64,000 bases of DNA from positions 29,880-93,879 of the forward strand of contig JBDRUV010000004.1 in assembly GCA_039801505.1 (NCBI GenBank). Reading direction: 5' to 3'. Both the position numbers and the translations under genes were made by a program. This document shows positions 45,479 to 56,398 of this stretch, piece after piece. The DNA is from a candidate division WOR-3 bacterium. GTDB taxonomy: Bacteria > Hydrothermota > Tepidihabitantia > Tepidihabitantales > CAIPLT01. How positions within the stretch are numbered: position 1 is the first letter of the stretch; the number at the start of each line of letters is the position of its first letter. The notes under the pieces were generated by a model. The model was not told the DNA's origin. It ran no database searches and saw only the letters and a list, made by a program, of their open reading frames with translations.

Positions 45479-45499
45479 AATGGCTACGCGCTCAAAGAA

Positions 45500-46138
45500 T
45501 TAGTTGTGGAGGACAAAGAAATTCCAATATGTCGGATCTGCTGGATCATCAGCGGTCGGATCCAAATCGTAGATTGGTTGTACTGGATCACGGCCATAAC
45601 CAAAGATACCATACTCGGTTGGTAAAGCATTATTATTCTCATTTAACCAGGTGGCAATCGCAATACCGCCGGCAAAGTCCATAGCCTGGTCTAAATAATA
45701 GCAATCATCTTCCGCGCCACGAGTAATTGCATTCTGACCACGGAACTCAAGTGCACCATAATGAGTCTCGTAGTCTAAGTCAGTATTGCCTAACTCCTCG
45801 TCATTATATCGCCTGTTATTATACGGATTCACTGGGAACTTTCCAGGTATTACTTCTCCGTCCATATTTACGAAAACATCACCGCCCGGGAAGTAAACAC
45901 AAATACCAGTAGGATCGTCAGGGGCCCAACTTACCGCATCGGACGGGTAAACACCATAGTGGTCAACAGCATACGCCTCAAGTGCCGTCTGAACCACATG
46001 CATATTATTCTTGACGCTGGTGCGGCGTGCTCTCTCCTGGAACAAGACAAAGTTCGGAATCATCAACGCCAATAAGATACCGATAATTAAGATCACCACT
46101 AAGAGCTCGATTAATGTAAATCCCTTGTTATTACGCAT
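45500..46138 (-). CDS. Type II/IV secretion pseudopilin-like protein
   Basis: 212 residues. The N-terminus is a classic prepilin: MRNNKGFTLIELLVVILIIGILLALMIP (cut G|FTLIE, with Glu5). It continues with the GspG-like NFVLFQERARRTSVKNNMHVVQTALEAYAVDHYGVYP. The C-terminal globular part is acidic (DLDPTADDPADPTYW) and may bind calcium. It has its own strong promoter, Shine-Dalgarno GGAGGTGAG, and terminator, and sits alone; no assembly ATPase, platform protein or peptidase gene is in the window. It could form a pilus or secretion pseudopilus with machinery encoded elsewhere. Confidence 0.87.
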   Translation of the reverse strand: MRNNKGFTLIELLVVILIIGILLALMIPNFVLFQERARRTSVKNNMHVVQTALEAYAVDHYGVYPSDAVSWAPDDPTGICVYFPGGDVFVNMDGEVIPGKFPVNPYNNRRYNDEELGNTDLDYETHYGALEFRGQNAITRGAEDDCYYLDQAMDFAGGIAIATWLNENNNALPTEYGIFGYGRDPVQPIYDLDPTADDPADPTYWNFFVLHN

Positions 46139-46193
46139 TTCTTACTCACCTCCTTTCTTTTTAGGATTTTTAATTTTCATACCCTGCGTATAA

Positions 46194-46221
46194 ATTGTAA
46201 TAAAAAATTTGGTTTTGTCAA
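46194..46221 (-). promoter_or_regulatory. Promoter of the pseudopilin gene
   Basis: -35 TTGACA at 46216-46221, 16-bp spacer, -10 TACAAT at 46194-46199; leader ~50 nt with GGAGGTGAG. Confidence 0.65.
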
Positions 46222-46344
46222 GAGTTTTAATAATTTTCTTAAAATTTTTATTACTATGAGAATCAAATAGTTAGCAAGGAAATTTTCTTATCTTTTCTTT
46301 TTCTGATGAAATTCCCACTAAGTGGGCGCAAATTTTGTCTTTTG

Positions 46345-46360
46345 TAATAAAAAAGCCCGG
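46345..46360 (-). terminator. Terminator of the 23S-5S transcript
   Basis: The closing stem of 5S (GCCCGG/CCGGGC) is followed on the minus strand by TTTTTTATT (46346-46354), an intrinsic terminator merged with the 5S end. Confidence 0.6.
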
Positions 46361-46472
46361 TGACGACCTACTCTCCCACGCCGTTGCCAGCGCAGTACCA
46401 TTGGCCCTGGAGGGCTTAACGACTCTGTTCGGAATGGGAAGAGGTGTTACCCCTCCGGTATTGCCACCGGGC
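46355..46472 (-). rRNA. rrf: 5S ribosomal RNA
   Basis: 118 nt. Closing stem GCCCGGTG/CACCGGGC, the universal CCATTCCGAACAGAG region and GGGAGAGTAGGTCG near the 3' end are all present. Follows 23S by ~48 nt, in the usual order. Confidence 0.95.
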
Positions 46473-46520
46473 TTTTCGTCTCGGTGTAATAAAAGTGAAG
46501 GACAATTAAAAGTGGCAGAC

Positions 46521-49537
<3,017 letters not shown>

Positions 49538-49562
49538 GTGCCTGCCACTTCCTTTTGTCCAA

Positions 49563-49576
49563 ATTGTCAAAGAACA
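49563..49576 (-). promoter_or_regulatory. boxA-type antitermination element of the 23S leader
   Basis: TGTTCTTTGACAAT on the minus strand closely matches the bacterial rRNA boxA consensus (TGCTCTTTAACAAT in E. coli), about 26 nt before mature 23S. Confidence 0.7.
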
Positions 49577-49582
49577 ACACTT

Positions 49583-49597
49583 ACCTCAATACGAGGT
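49583..49597 (-). promoter_or_regulatory. boxB-like hairpin of the 23S leader
   Basis: ACCTC-GTATT-GAGGT hairpin directly upstream of boxA on the minus strand, the boxB-boxA order of nut-like rRNA leaders. Confidence 0.6.
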
Positions 49598-49604
49598 AAT
49601 TGAA

Positions 49605-49632
49605 ATTATACAAATTTTTAAGGCTTTGTCAA
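49605..49632 (-). promoter_or_regulatory. 23S rRNA promoter P2
   Basis: -35 TTGACA at 49627-49632, 16-bp spacer, -10 TATAAT at 49605-49610; start ~49598 at the boxB hairpin. Confidence 0.75.
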
Positions 49633-49711
49633 GAGTTTATTTTTCCCAGCCGTAAACTTTTTGTTTACAGCCCATTAAGGGAATTTTCAAACAGCTAATT
49701 TTGACTATATA

Positions 49712-49739
49712 ATTATACCCCAATTTAACGATTTGTCAA
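49712..49739 (-). promoter_or_regulatory. 23S rRNA promoter P1
   Basis: -35 TTGACA at 49734-49739, 16-bp spacer, -10 TATAAT at 49712-49717; tandem with P2, 107 bp apart. Confidence 0.75.
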
Positions 49740-49750
49740 GTATTTTTTTC

Positions 49751-49779
49751 TTGATTTTATTTGTTGATAAATCTATAAT
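49751..49779 (+). promoter_or_regulatory. Promoter of rarA (leaderless type)
   Basis: -35 TTGATT at 49751-49756, 17-bp spacer, -10 TATAAT at 49774-49779; the predicted start, +7 from the -10, is exactly the A of the ATG at 49786. Confidence 0.65.
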
Positions 49780-49785
49780 TACTCG

Positions 49786-51042
49786 ATGACCCAAGCGCAA
49801 TCGGCAGTGCCATTAGCCGAACGCATGCGACCACAAAGTCTTGAGGAGTTTGTTGGTCAGAAGCATCTTTTAGATAAAGGAAAGCCCTTGCGCACCATGA
49901 TTGAAAATGGTGAACTACACTCAATGATCTTTTGGGGACCACCTGGTTCAGGCAAGACGACCCTGGCTTATCTCATTGCTAAATACACTAAAGCACATTT
50001 TGTCTCATTTAGTGCTGTCACGGCTGGGGTGTCTGATATTCGACAGGTGATCAACGATGCTGAACACTACCAGAAGATGTTTAATCAAAGTACTATTCTC
50101 TTCGTTGACGAAATTCATCGTTTTAATAAAGCACAGCAAGATGCCTTTTTGCCATATGTAGAACAAGGAAAAATTATTCTTATCGGAGCTACTACCGAGA
50201 ATCCATCATTTGAAGTTATTAGCCCATTGCTTTCCCGCTGCCGAGTTTATGTGTTAAATCAACTTAATCCCGATGAGATTAAAGCAATTATTAAACAGGC
50301 AATATCATCACCACGTGGTCTTAAAGATTTTAATGTCTCGTTGTCAAACCAAGCACTTAACTATATCATCAATATTGCGCAAGGTGACGCCCGAGTGGCC
50401 CTTAATTTATTAGAATTAGCCACCAAGACCACTGGACCAGATAAAATTGGCCGCCGCCGAATTTCCGTAAAAACCCTGGAAGACATCGCCTTGCGTAAAA
50501 TGCTTCTTTATGACAAGTCCGGCGAAGAACATTACAATTTAATCTCAGCGCTTCACAAGTCACTTAGAGACTCAGACGTTGATGCCGCATTATACTGGTT
50601 AGCTCGGATGCTTGAAGCCGGTGAAGACCCGCTGTATATCGCTCGTCGTCTAGTGCGTTTTGCTGTAGAAGACATTGGTGATGCTAACCATTTAGCCTTA
50701 GTAGTGGCAATTGCAGCTAAAGAGGCCGTGGAGTTTATTGGGCGACCAGAAGGAGATTTAGCTTTAGCTCAGGCTGTGGTGTATTTGGCACAAGCCCCGA
50801 AGAGCAATCAGATATATAAGGCTTATGAATTAGCCAAGAAAGATGCCCTAGAAAGTCTTACCGAACCAGTGCCGCTCCATTTGCGTAATCCGGTTACAAA
50901 ATTAATGAGGGATTTAGGCTATGGCAAGGGCTATAAATATGCTCACGATTATCCAAACGCTAAAGTTGACCAGGAACATTTTCCGCAATCCCTAAAGGGT
51001 AGAAAGTATTATACGCCGTATCCTAAAAAGAAAACTAATTAA
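49786..51042 (+). CDS. rarA: Replication-associated recombination protein RarA (MgsA)
   Basis: 418 residues. AAA+ clamp-loader-like ATPase: Walker A GPPGSGKT (51-58), Walker [17 protein letters not shown], sensor [19 protein letters not shown]. The C-terminal tetramerisation domain contains [35 protein letters not shown] and the family ending [12 protein letters not shown]. RarA acts at stalled replication forks with SSB. Single gene with a leaderless-type promoter, divergent from the rRNA promoters, and overlapping the convergent peptidase stop by 8 bp. Confidence 0.94.
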   Translation: MTQAQSAVPLAERMRPQSLEEFVGQKHLLDKGKPLRTMIENGELHSMIFWGPPGSGKTTLAYLIAKYTKAHFVSFSAVTAGVSDIRQVINDAEHYQKMFNQSTILFVDEIHRFNKAQQDAFLPYVEQGKIILIGATTENPSFEVISPLLSRCRVYVLNQLNPDEIKAIIKQAISSPRGLKDFNVSLSNQALNYIINIAQGDARVALNLLELATKTTGPDKIGRRRISVKTLEDIALRKMLLYDKSGEEHYNLISALHKSLRDSDVDAALYWLARMLEAGEDPLYIARRLVRFAVEDIGDANHLALVVAIAAKEAVEFIGRPEGDLALAQAVVYLAQAPKSNQIYKAYELAKKDALESLTEPVPLHLRNPVTKLMRDLGYGKGYKYAHDYPNAKVDQEHFPQSLKGRKYYTPYPKKKTN

Positions 51043-52372
51043 GCCAATTTATCCCTGGGATATTTAACGAATCTTTTGAAAGATTTGTGACAATTACAAG
51101 TAAATAATTAGTGGGATATAAGTATTTTTTAGCCGCGGTGTTTATTTTTTCTCCCGTTAATGCCCTAATGTTTTCTTGGAATTTTTCTGGATAATCAAGG
51201 CTCCGACCATATAGTTCTAAGTCTTGAAGAAATGTGACTTTATCGCGCATACTATCGAAATTAAACGGGAAGTTCCCCAAATAAAAAGTTTTAGTGCGAT
51301 TTAACTCCTGTAAAGTTACGCCAGTTTTCGATAATTTTTCTATCTCTTCAGTTATATACCGAACAGCTCGAACCGGATCTGAGGTCTGGGTGGTAGCGAT
51401 AAAAACTCCACCGTAACGCCAACGATAAAATCCCGATCGAACATCATAAGCAAGGCCGGCGCTTTCTCGAACTCGATTACCAATACGGGAGACCAAAGGC
51501 GATCCTCCTAAAATAAAGTTCATAGCCCGCACCGCAACCAAATCTTCATTTCGTTCAGAAATACCGTAAAAGCCTAAAAAAACATAGGACTGATTTAGCT
51601 CGGGTTTGTGAATAATATATCCTTGAGGACTCTCAGCATAAGGACCCGGTGGGATCTCTGGAATTTCTTCTAATTTGTTGCCTCGCGGTAAATCTTTAAA
51701 ATGTTCATTGAGCTTTCTTAAAAACTCCTCACGCTTAAAATCTCCAGCCGCTACTAGAAAACTATTATTAAGGGTATAATGACGCTGGTAAAATTCTTTA
51801 ACATCGTGCAAAGTAAATCGGGCAACCGTCTCGGTATCACCTGATGGCTCATGACCATATGGATGATCTTTAAGAAGCAGACTGAAAAATTTTCTTGCTC
51901 CCAGTTCATAGGGATAATCTAAGTCTTCTTTGATTTCTAGAATAGTTTTGGTTTTCAACTTCTGAAGTTCGATCTCAGAAAAAGCTGGATTCTGTAAGAT
52001 ATCGGCCAAGATTTCTAAGATTGTATCGGTGTCCTTACTTAAAAACCGGAGATGAAAAAACCCGAGTTCTTTTGAAACTCCTTCACTTAGTGACGCGCCC
52101 AAAAACTCTAATTCTTGATTAAGCTGATACGCATTTCGAGTTTTGGTCCCCCGGGTAAGCATTTTGTTAGTAAAATTCGCTAATCCTTCTTTACCTTTGG
52201 GGTCATAGGCGCTACCAGCATACGACACCCAACGCAGCTCGATAAATGGCAGCTGGTGAGTTTCATAAGTTAAGACTATAAGACCGCAAGGCAGGGTATC
52301 TCGGCTAATTGGTAAACCATAAATTATCGTGCTAAATACTAATCCTAAAACTGTCCATTTTAAAGTTTTCAT
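51035..52372 (-). CDS. M16 family peptidase-like protein, non-catalytic subunit
   Basis: 445 residues, signal peptide MKTLKWTVLGLVFSTIIYGLP. M16 fold is recognisable (LTRGTKTRNAYQLNQELEFLGASLS; HYTLNNSFLVAAGDF; REL-type second half with GGSPLVSRIGNRVRESAGLAYDVRSGFY). The zinc motif HxxEH is missing: the corresponding stretch reads GLANFTNKMLTRGT. The C-terminal region RVRESAGLAYDV includes the Arg and Tyr expected for the substrate-binding subunit. So it most likely pairs with the active M16 protein upstream, as in other two-subunit M16B pairs. 4-bp overlap with it. Confidence 0.87.
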   Translation of the reverse strand: MKTLKWTVLGLVFSTIIYGLPISRDTLPCGLIVLTYETHQLPFIELRWVSYAGSAYDPKGKEGLANFTNKMLTRGTKTRNAYQLNQELEFLGASLSEGVSKELGFFHLRFLSKDTDTILEILADILQNPAFSEIELQKLKTKTILEIKEDLDYPYELGARKFFSLLLKDHPYGHEPSGDTETVARFTLHDVKEFYQRHYTLNNSFLVAAGDFKREEFLRKLNEHFKDLPRGNKLEEIPEIPPGPYAESPQGYIIHKPELNQSYVFLGFYGISERNEDLVAVRAMNFILGGSPLVSRIGNRVRESAGLAYDVRSGFYRWRYGGVFIATTQTSDPVRAVRYITEEIEKLSKTGVTLQELNRTKTFYLGNFPFNFDSMRDKVTFLQDLELYGRSLDYPEKFQENIRALTGEKINTAAKKYLYPTNYLLVIVTNLSKDSLNIPGINWLN

Positions 52373-53709
52373 TTTTTCTCATCCTCAGGTAATAATTTAA
52401 CAATTGTGCGATTTTTAGGGACAAAATATTTTCTAAGGATTTCTCGCACATCTTCTTTGGTGACTTGTTTAATTCGCTCTGGATAACTAACCATATCATC
52501 TAAGCTGCCGGACACAATTAGTTGCCGACCGATTCTCATACCCATACCGCGCACCCGGTCTCGGCTGTATATCTCGTTAGCAATTATATTATTGGTAATC
52601 CGAGCCATCTCAAAATCAGTAATTGAGTCTGGGCCTAAAGACATTAAATGTTCTAGTTCTTTGTAAATAAGAGCAATTATCGTGTCAAGACATTCTAACT
52701 TCTTAGGCACCACAAAAAACTTAAAGGTACCAGCTTCGCGTTCTAAATCATTATACGCCCAAACCCTTAAGGCGAGGTTTTTTTCTTCAACTAGTTTTTT
52801 ATAAAGACGCGCATCCTTACCCCAGCTTAATAGTCCTTCTAGAACTTCTAAGGCGTAATATTCTTGATCTAAAGAATCTGCAGTTCGGTAGCCCAAAAGT
52901 ACTGCTGGTAGGCTAACTTTGCGGTAGAGCACTAAGGATTGTTCGCCAGCCTGCGGTGGTTCATAAAACTTCGGATGGCTTACTGGTTTTGACTTGATTT
53001 TACCAAAATATTTATTTACTTGGGCAAGGGCCCTTTCAATGTCGACATCGCCGGCCAGGACTAAAATAGCGTTCTGCGGTTGATAATAAGTCTGGTAATG
53101 ATTAATTAGATCTTTTAAAGTAATCCGTTTGATATCCTCCATCCATCCAATCACCGGATTCCGAAACGGATGAAACCGGTAAGCTAAAAGATCAAATTGT
53201 TCCCAAAGCACATCATAAGGTTCATTTTCGCCGAGCCGGCGTTCTTCCATTACAACATTTCTTTCACTTAAAAATTTCTCTTCGGTAATTAAAAGATTCG
53301 CCAGGCGTTCGGCTAATAATTTTAAGGCTGTGTCGTAAAACTCTTTGGTAAGATCGACCCAATAGCAAACATATAAATTAGAAGTAAAGGCGTTGTCTTC
53401 GCCACCCAAGGAATCGATAATCTGCGTGATCTCTCGGGGTTTATAATTTTTCGTGCCGTCCATGTGTTCTAAAAGATGCGAAAGCCCGGACCTACTTGGG
53501 GGGTCATAAATCGAGCCGACATTAAACCAGAGCTGAGACGAAATTATCGGAGTTGTACTATCTTTATAGATAATTATGCGTAAACCATTTTTCAGGGTTG
53601 CTTCATAAATTGGATAATCCTCGTATGGTTTGGAAAAATTTATCTGGGCATTAAGCAGCGCGAAGGACAATAAAAAACATCCGATCATTAAAGCCTGAGG
53701 TTTTCTCAT
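52369..53709 (-). CDS. M16 family zinc peptidase, catalytic subunit
   Basis: 446 residues from the ATG at 53707-53709; a longer frame to 53745 overlaps the promoter. Signal-like N-terminus (LMIGCFLLSFALLNAQ). Catalytic HLLEH (His78, Glu81, His82) in SGLSHLLEHMDGTKNY, with the third ligand Glu in NVVMEERRLGENEP. Secreted or periplasmic, it likely degrades peptides. It starts from a TTGACG/TATCAT promoter, which places the start of the message about one base from the ATG, so it is leaderless too. Confidence 0.9.
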   Translation of the reverse strand: MRKPQALMIGCFLLSFALLNAQINFSKPYEDYPIYEATLKNGLRIIIYKDSTTPIISSQLWFNVGSIYDPPSRSGLSHLLEHMDGTKNYKPREITQIIDSLGGEDNAFTSNLYVCYWVDLTKEFYDTALKLLAERLANLLITEEKFLSERNVVMEERRLGENEPYDVLWEQFDLLAYRFHPFRNPVIGWMEDIKRITLKDLINHYQTYYQPQNAILVLAGDVDIERALAQVNKYFGKIKSKPVSHPKFYEPPQAGEQSLVLYRKVSLPAVLLGYRTADSLDQEYYALEVLEGLLSWGKDARLYKKLVEEKNLALRVWAYNDLEREAGTFKFFVVPKKLECLDTIIALIYKELEHLMSLGPDSITDFEMARITNNIIANEIYSRDRVRGMGMRIGRQLIVSGSLDDMVSYPERIKQVTKEDVREILRKYFVPKNRTIVKLLPEDEKK

Positions 53710-53716
53710 AAGTAAT

Positions 53717-53745
53717 ATGATAAACAATCGGTTGCTTCCCGTCAA
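53717..53745 (-). promoter_or_regulatory. Promoter of the M16 pair (leaderless type)
   Basis: -35 TTGACG at 53740-53745, 17-bp spacer, -10 TATCAT at 53717-53722; predicted start ~53710 next to the ATG at 53709. Confidence 0.55.
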
Positions 53746-53772
53746 GGTTATCTTTATTGGCCAATAAGAACC

Positions 53773-53800
53773 TTGACAAATATTTTTAGGGGCGTAAAAT
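53773..53800 (+). promoter_or_regulatory. Promoter of the Kelch-like secreted protein
   Basis: -35 TTGACA at 53773-53778, 16-bp spacer, -10 TAAAAT at 53795-53800; leader ~12 nt containing GGAGGG at 53809-53814 before the ATG at 53819. Confidence 0.65.
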
Positions 53801-53818
53801 TTTTTTACGGAGGGCGCT

Positions 53819-55702
53819 ATGAGAAGTATTAAAGTCTTATGTTGTTTTGTAATTGTAAGTATTGCTTGGGCGCAGTTAGAAGAGTCCTTCAGTAGCGAAA
53901 CTTTCCCACCTGAAGGTTGGCAGATTATTAATTATGATGGCGGAAATACCTGGCTGAGAAATAGCACCAATGCCCATACTCCGCCCGGCTGTGCTGGTTG
54001 TCTGTGGTCGGAGTATTATCTTACGAACGATGATTGGCTTGTTACGCCACGCCTTATTGTCGGCGAAGCCGATACCTTAAAATTCTATTATCGCAGCGCT
54101 AGCACTACTTTAGAAAGTCTTGAGGTGCGGCTTTCGTTTAAGGGTCCGACGGTTAATAATTTTACTCGAACACTTTGGGCAAAAAGATTTAATAATACCT
54201 CTTATCAGTTAGCCAAAATTCCCTTACGAAGTTATAAAGATTCTATTGTTTATATTGCCTTTCGTTATTATGTATCCTACCCCTTACAACCAATTGGTGA
54301 AGGTGTCTATCTAGATGATATTACCGGACCAGCGATCTATCAGATTCACGATGTCGGGGTAACCCAAATTTTAGCTCCAGTTGGGGTAAGTATTGAAAGT
54401 ATTGTTTGGCCACGGGTCCGGGTTAAAAATTTTGGTTCGTATCCGGAAACAATCCCAGTGGTGTTTAAAATTCCCGCGGTGCATTATGAAAAGCACGAAA
54501 CAACTTATCTCCTGGCTGGTAACGATACTACAATAATCTTCCCAAGTTGCACTTTAGGTGTTGGGGAATATCAAGCCCTGGCTTATACCGTACTGGACTC
54601 GGATGAAAATAATTCCAATGATACCTGTCTAGTAGGTTTTATTGTTCGCACTCATAATGTCTGGCAGCGTCGGGCTAACTTCCCGGTGCTGGTAAAAACT
54701 AGCGGTTCCAGTTTGTGTTCTGACGAGAATGGTTTTATCTATGGCATGCGCGTCTCAGATACTAATTTTTATGCTTATGATATTAACAATGATAACTGGT
54801 CACAAAAAAAGAGTATTCCGATTAAGACCAAATCTGGCTTTGGCTTAGTCTACGGTGGGGATGAGACAATTTATGTCTTTACTAAGAACCAAAAAGTTGT
54901 CTATCGCTATGCGATCACAACAAATACTTGGCACCCCAGTGAGTCATTGCCCATTAAGCCTAAGACCAATACTGCGTTTTGCCGTCAAAATAATCACATC
55001 TATGCACTTTTAGGTGATACGTGCTTTTATCGCTATTCTCTGGAAAATAACTCCTGGGAACGCTGTAAAGGCCTACCAGTAAAAACCAAAGCCGGCACGG
55101 CGCTCACCGGCACAACTGATGGCTATCTTTATGCAATAACCGGCAACAAAAAGGCCTTTCATCGCTATGACCCAAATGCGAATAGCTGGACATTACTAGA
55201 ATCGGCGCCTTGTCGGATTAAAAAGGGCGCGGCTCTTAGTAGTAATGGTAATACGGTGTATGCCCTAATTGGCGGCAGGACCAAAAAGTTTTATTGCTAT
55301 CAGGCTGATATGGGTTGGCAAGAGTTAGATTCGGTGCCAATAGAAATCAAAGGTGGAAGCAGTCTGGCTGCGGCCCAAGGCTCAATTTATGCTCTGTTAG
55401 GCAGTACTACCAACCTTTTCTATCGATATCTACCCGAACCAAGTAAGCATCTGAGCCAACCTAAGAGTTTAAACGTGCTACCCCAACTGCTCACGATAAT
55501 TTCTTCTAATAAAGACCGGCCTGACCAATTACCCGTGTCCCAAACTGTAGTAATTTATAACGCCTTAGGAGTTCCGGTCGGCACAATGGAATTGGCCGCG
55601 AAAACTCAACTGCACCGAATTTTACAAAATATCCCCTCAGGGATCTACTTTATTGTCGATAAGCAGCGGACTCGATTCCGGTTAATTAGAATTGGGCCAT
55701 AA
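53819..55702 (+). CDS. Secreted protein with adhesin-like domain, six Kelch-like repeats and sorting tail
   Basis: 627 residues. Signal peptide MRSIKVLCCFVIVSIAWAQ. Residues ~20-180 are a choice-of-anchor-J/cleaved-adhesin domain (SFSSETFPPEGWQIIN, NDDWLVTPRL, YLDDITGP). A CARDB-like Ig occupies ~180-280 (GVTQILAPVGVSIES). Six Kelch-like repeats cover ~285-545, with pattern ...G(A/S)xLxxxxxxxIYALxGxxxxFYRY...W. A short sorting tail closes it (VVIYNALGVPVGTMEL, GIYFIVDKQ). It is the smallest of three proteins in this window with this repeat module, all ending in a tail. Role unknown; surface adhesion or scaffolding is plausible. Confidence 0.8.
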   Translation: MRSIKVLCCFVIVSIAWAQLEESFSSETFPPEGWQIINYDGGNTWLRNSTNAHTPPGCAGCLWSEYYLTNDDWLVTPRLIVGEADTLKFYYRSASTTLESLEVRLSFKGPTVNNFTRTLWAKRFNNTSYQLAKIPLRSYKDSIVYIAFRYYVSYPLQPIGEGVYLDDITGPAIYQIHDVGVTQILAPVGVSIESIVWPRVRVKNFGSYPETIPVVFKIPAVHYEKHETTYLLAGNDTTIIFPSCTLGVGEYQALAYTVLDSDENNSNDTCLVGFIVRTHNVWQRRANFPVLVKTSGSSLCSDENGFIYGMRVSDTNFYAYDINNDNWSQKKSIPIKTKSGFGLVYGGDETIYVFTKNQKVVYRYAITTNTWHPSESLPIKPKTNTAFCRQNNHIYALLGDTCFYRYSLENNSWERCKGLPVKTKAGTALTGTTDGYLYAITGNKKAFHRYDPNANSWTLLESAPCRIKKGAALSSNGNTVYALIGGRTKKFYCYQADMGWQELDSVPIEIKGGSSLAAAQGSIYALLGSTTNLFYRYLPEPSKHLSQPKSLNVLPQLLTIISSNKDRPDQLPVSQTVVIYNALGVPVGTMELAAKTQLHRILQNIPSGIYFIVDKQRTRFRLIRIGP

Positions 55703-55856
55703 GCAGAGACCGGGGTTGACTCTTTTTTATTACCAGAAGCTAAAGTAAGCGTACGGGGCCTATAGTTTAGCCTGGAATATCCGAAAGTTAAGGTGCAAGA
55801 TATTTGGTGGCAAGTAGAGTTTGGGAGATCAAAACTGAGCTGTAAAGTAAACGTGC

Positions 55857-55913
55857 TCGGTATCCCGGACCATAGCCGGACAGTCCCTCCACAGTCATCC
55901 CCGGTGATCATAT
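55857..55913. repeat. GC-rich intergenic element, copy 6 (divergent)
   Basis: Contains TCGGTATCCCGGACCATAGC and CGGACAGTCCC then CCCCGG. It resembles the other elements (CCGGACC-AT, GGAC-GTCCC) but is the least conserved copy. Confidence 0.4.
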
Positions 55914-55928
55914 AAATTAAACTGCCTA

Positions 55929-55956
55929 TTGACAGAATTAAGATTTTGCTTAATAT
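55929..55956 (+). promoter_or_regulatory. Promoter of the HU gene
   Basis: -35 TTGACA at 55929-55934, 16-bp spacer, -10 TAATAT at 55951-55956; leader ~70 nt with AGGAGGTGA, a near-perfect ribosome site. Confidence 0.7.
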
Positions 55957-56032
55957 TTATTAAGTAACGCAAAAATTATGACAAGGCCTTACAGTGCCAA
56001 TATTATTTTATAAAGAAAGGAGGTGAGATAAG

Positions 56033-56314
56033 ATGGCCAAGGTTACCAAGCAGATGCTCATTAAAAAGCTTGCCGATGCTGGCGGGGTGTCTAAGAAAGT
56101 TGCCGAAACAATGTTTAATACCCTAATCACGACGATTATGAACTCAGTAAAAAAAGGCGATAAGGTGGCGATTCCGGGGTTCGGCACATTTATGATTAGA
56201 AAAACTAAGGCACGAGTTGGTCGTAATCCCAAAACCGGTGAAGAGATTCAGATTCCAGCTAAAAAGAAGGCTGTTTTCCGCCCGGGCAAAGAGTTTAAAG
56301 CGCTGGTTAAATAA
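56033..56314 (+). CDS. HU/IHF family DNA-binding protein
   Basis: 93 residues, typical HU. KADLxxxxA-type helix start (KQMLIKKLADAGGVSKKVAE), the beta-arm region GFGTFMIRKTKARVGRNPKTGEEIQIPAKKKAVFRPGKEF, and the GRNPxTGE DNA-intercalating arm are present. It bends and compacts DNA. Strong Shine-Dalgarno; single gene between its own promoter and terminator. Confidence 0.94.
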   Translation: MAKVTKQMLIKKLADAGGVSKKVAETMFNTLITTIMNSVKKGDKVAIPGFGTFMIRKTKARVGRNPKTGEEIQIPAKKKAVFRPGKEFKALVK

Positions 56315-56338
56315 TAATAAACCTCATAATCTTTACAT

Positions 56339-56385
56339 AAGGACAGTTAAGTTTTGAGACAACTTGACTGTCCTTTTATTTTATT
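56339..56385 (+). terminator. Rho-independent terminator of the HU gene
   Basis: Inverted repeat AAGGACAGTTAAGTT (56339-56353) / AACTTGACTGTCCTT (56361-56375), 15 bp with one G-T, followed by TTTTATTTTATTT. Its 3' arm contains the -35 box of the mtnA promoter. Confidence 0.88.
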
Positions 56386-56391
56386 TATATT
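56364..56391 (+). promoter_or_regulatory. Promoter of mtnA, nested in the HU terminator (leaderless type)
   Basis: -35 TTGACT at 56364-56369 in the terminator 3' arm, 16-bp spacer over the T-run, -10 TATATT at 56386-56391; predicted start ~56398, one base before the mtnA ATG (56399). Confidence 0.6.
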
Positions 56392-56398
56392 AAATTAA

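Larger units (their letters stand above)
45140..45499. other. Intergenic region between pseudopilin and PQQ lipoprotein
   Basis: 360 bp. It holds the PQQ-lipoprotein promoter at the left end, a GC-rich repeat at ~45401, and the pseudopilin terminator at 45453-45478. About 200 bp in the middle show no feature. Confidence 0.6.
55703..56032. other. Intergenic region upstream of HU
   Basis: 330 bp holding a GC-rich repeat element (~55857-55913) and the HU promoter. The ~150 bp after the Kelch-protein stop contain a short T-run near 55732 but no clear terminator hairpin. Confidence 0.55.

Noticed and set aside
46315..46325. Short palindrome CCCACTAAGTGGG downstream of 5S
   Set aside because: Only 5-6 bp stem without T-run; the 5S end itself already has a terminator.
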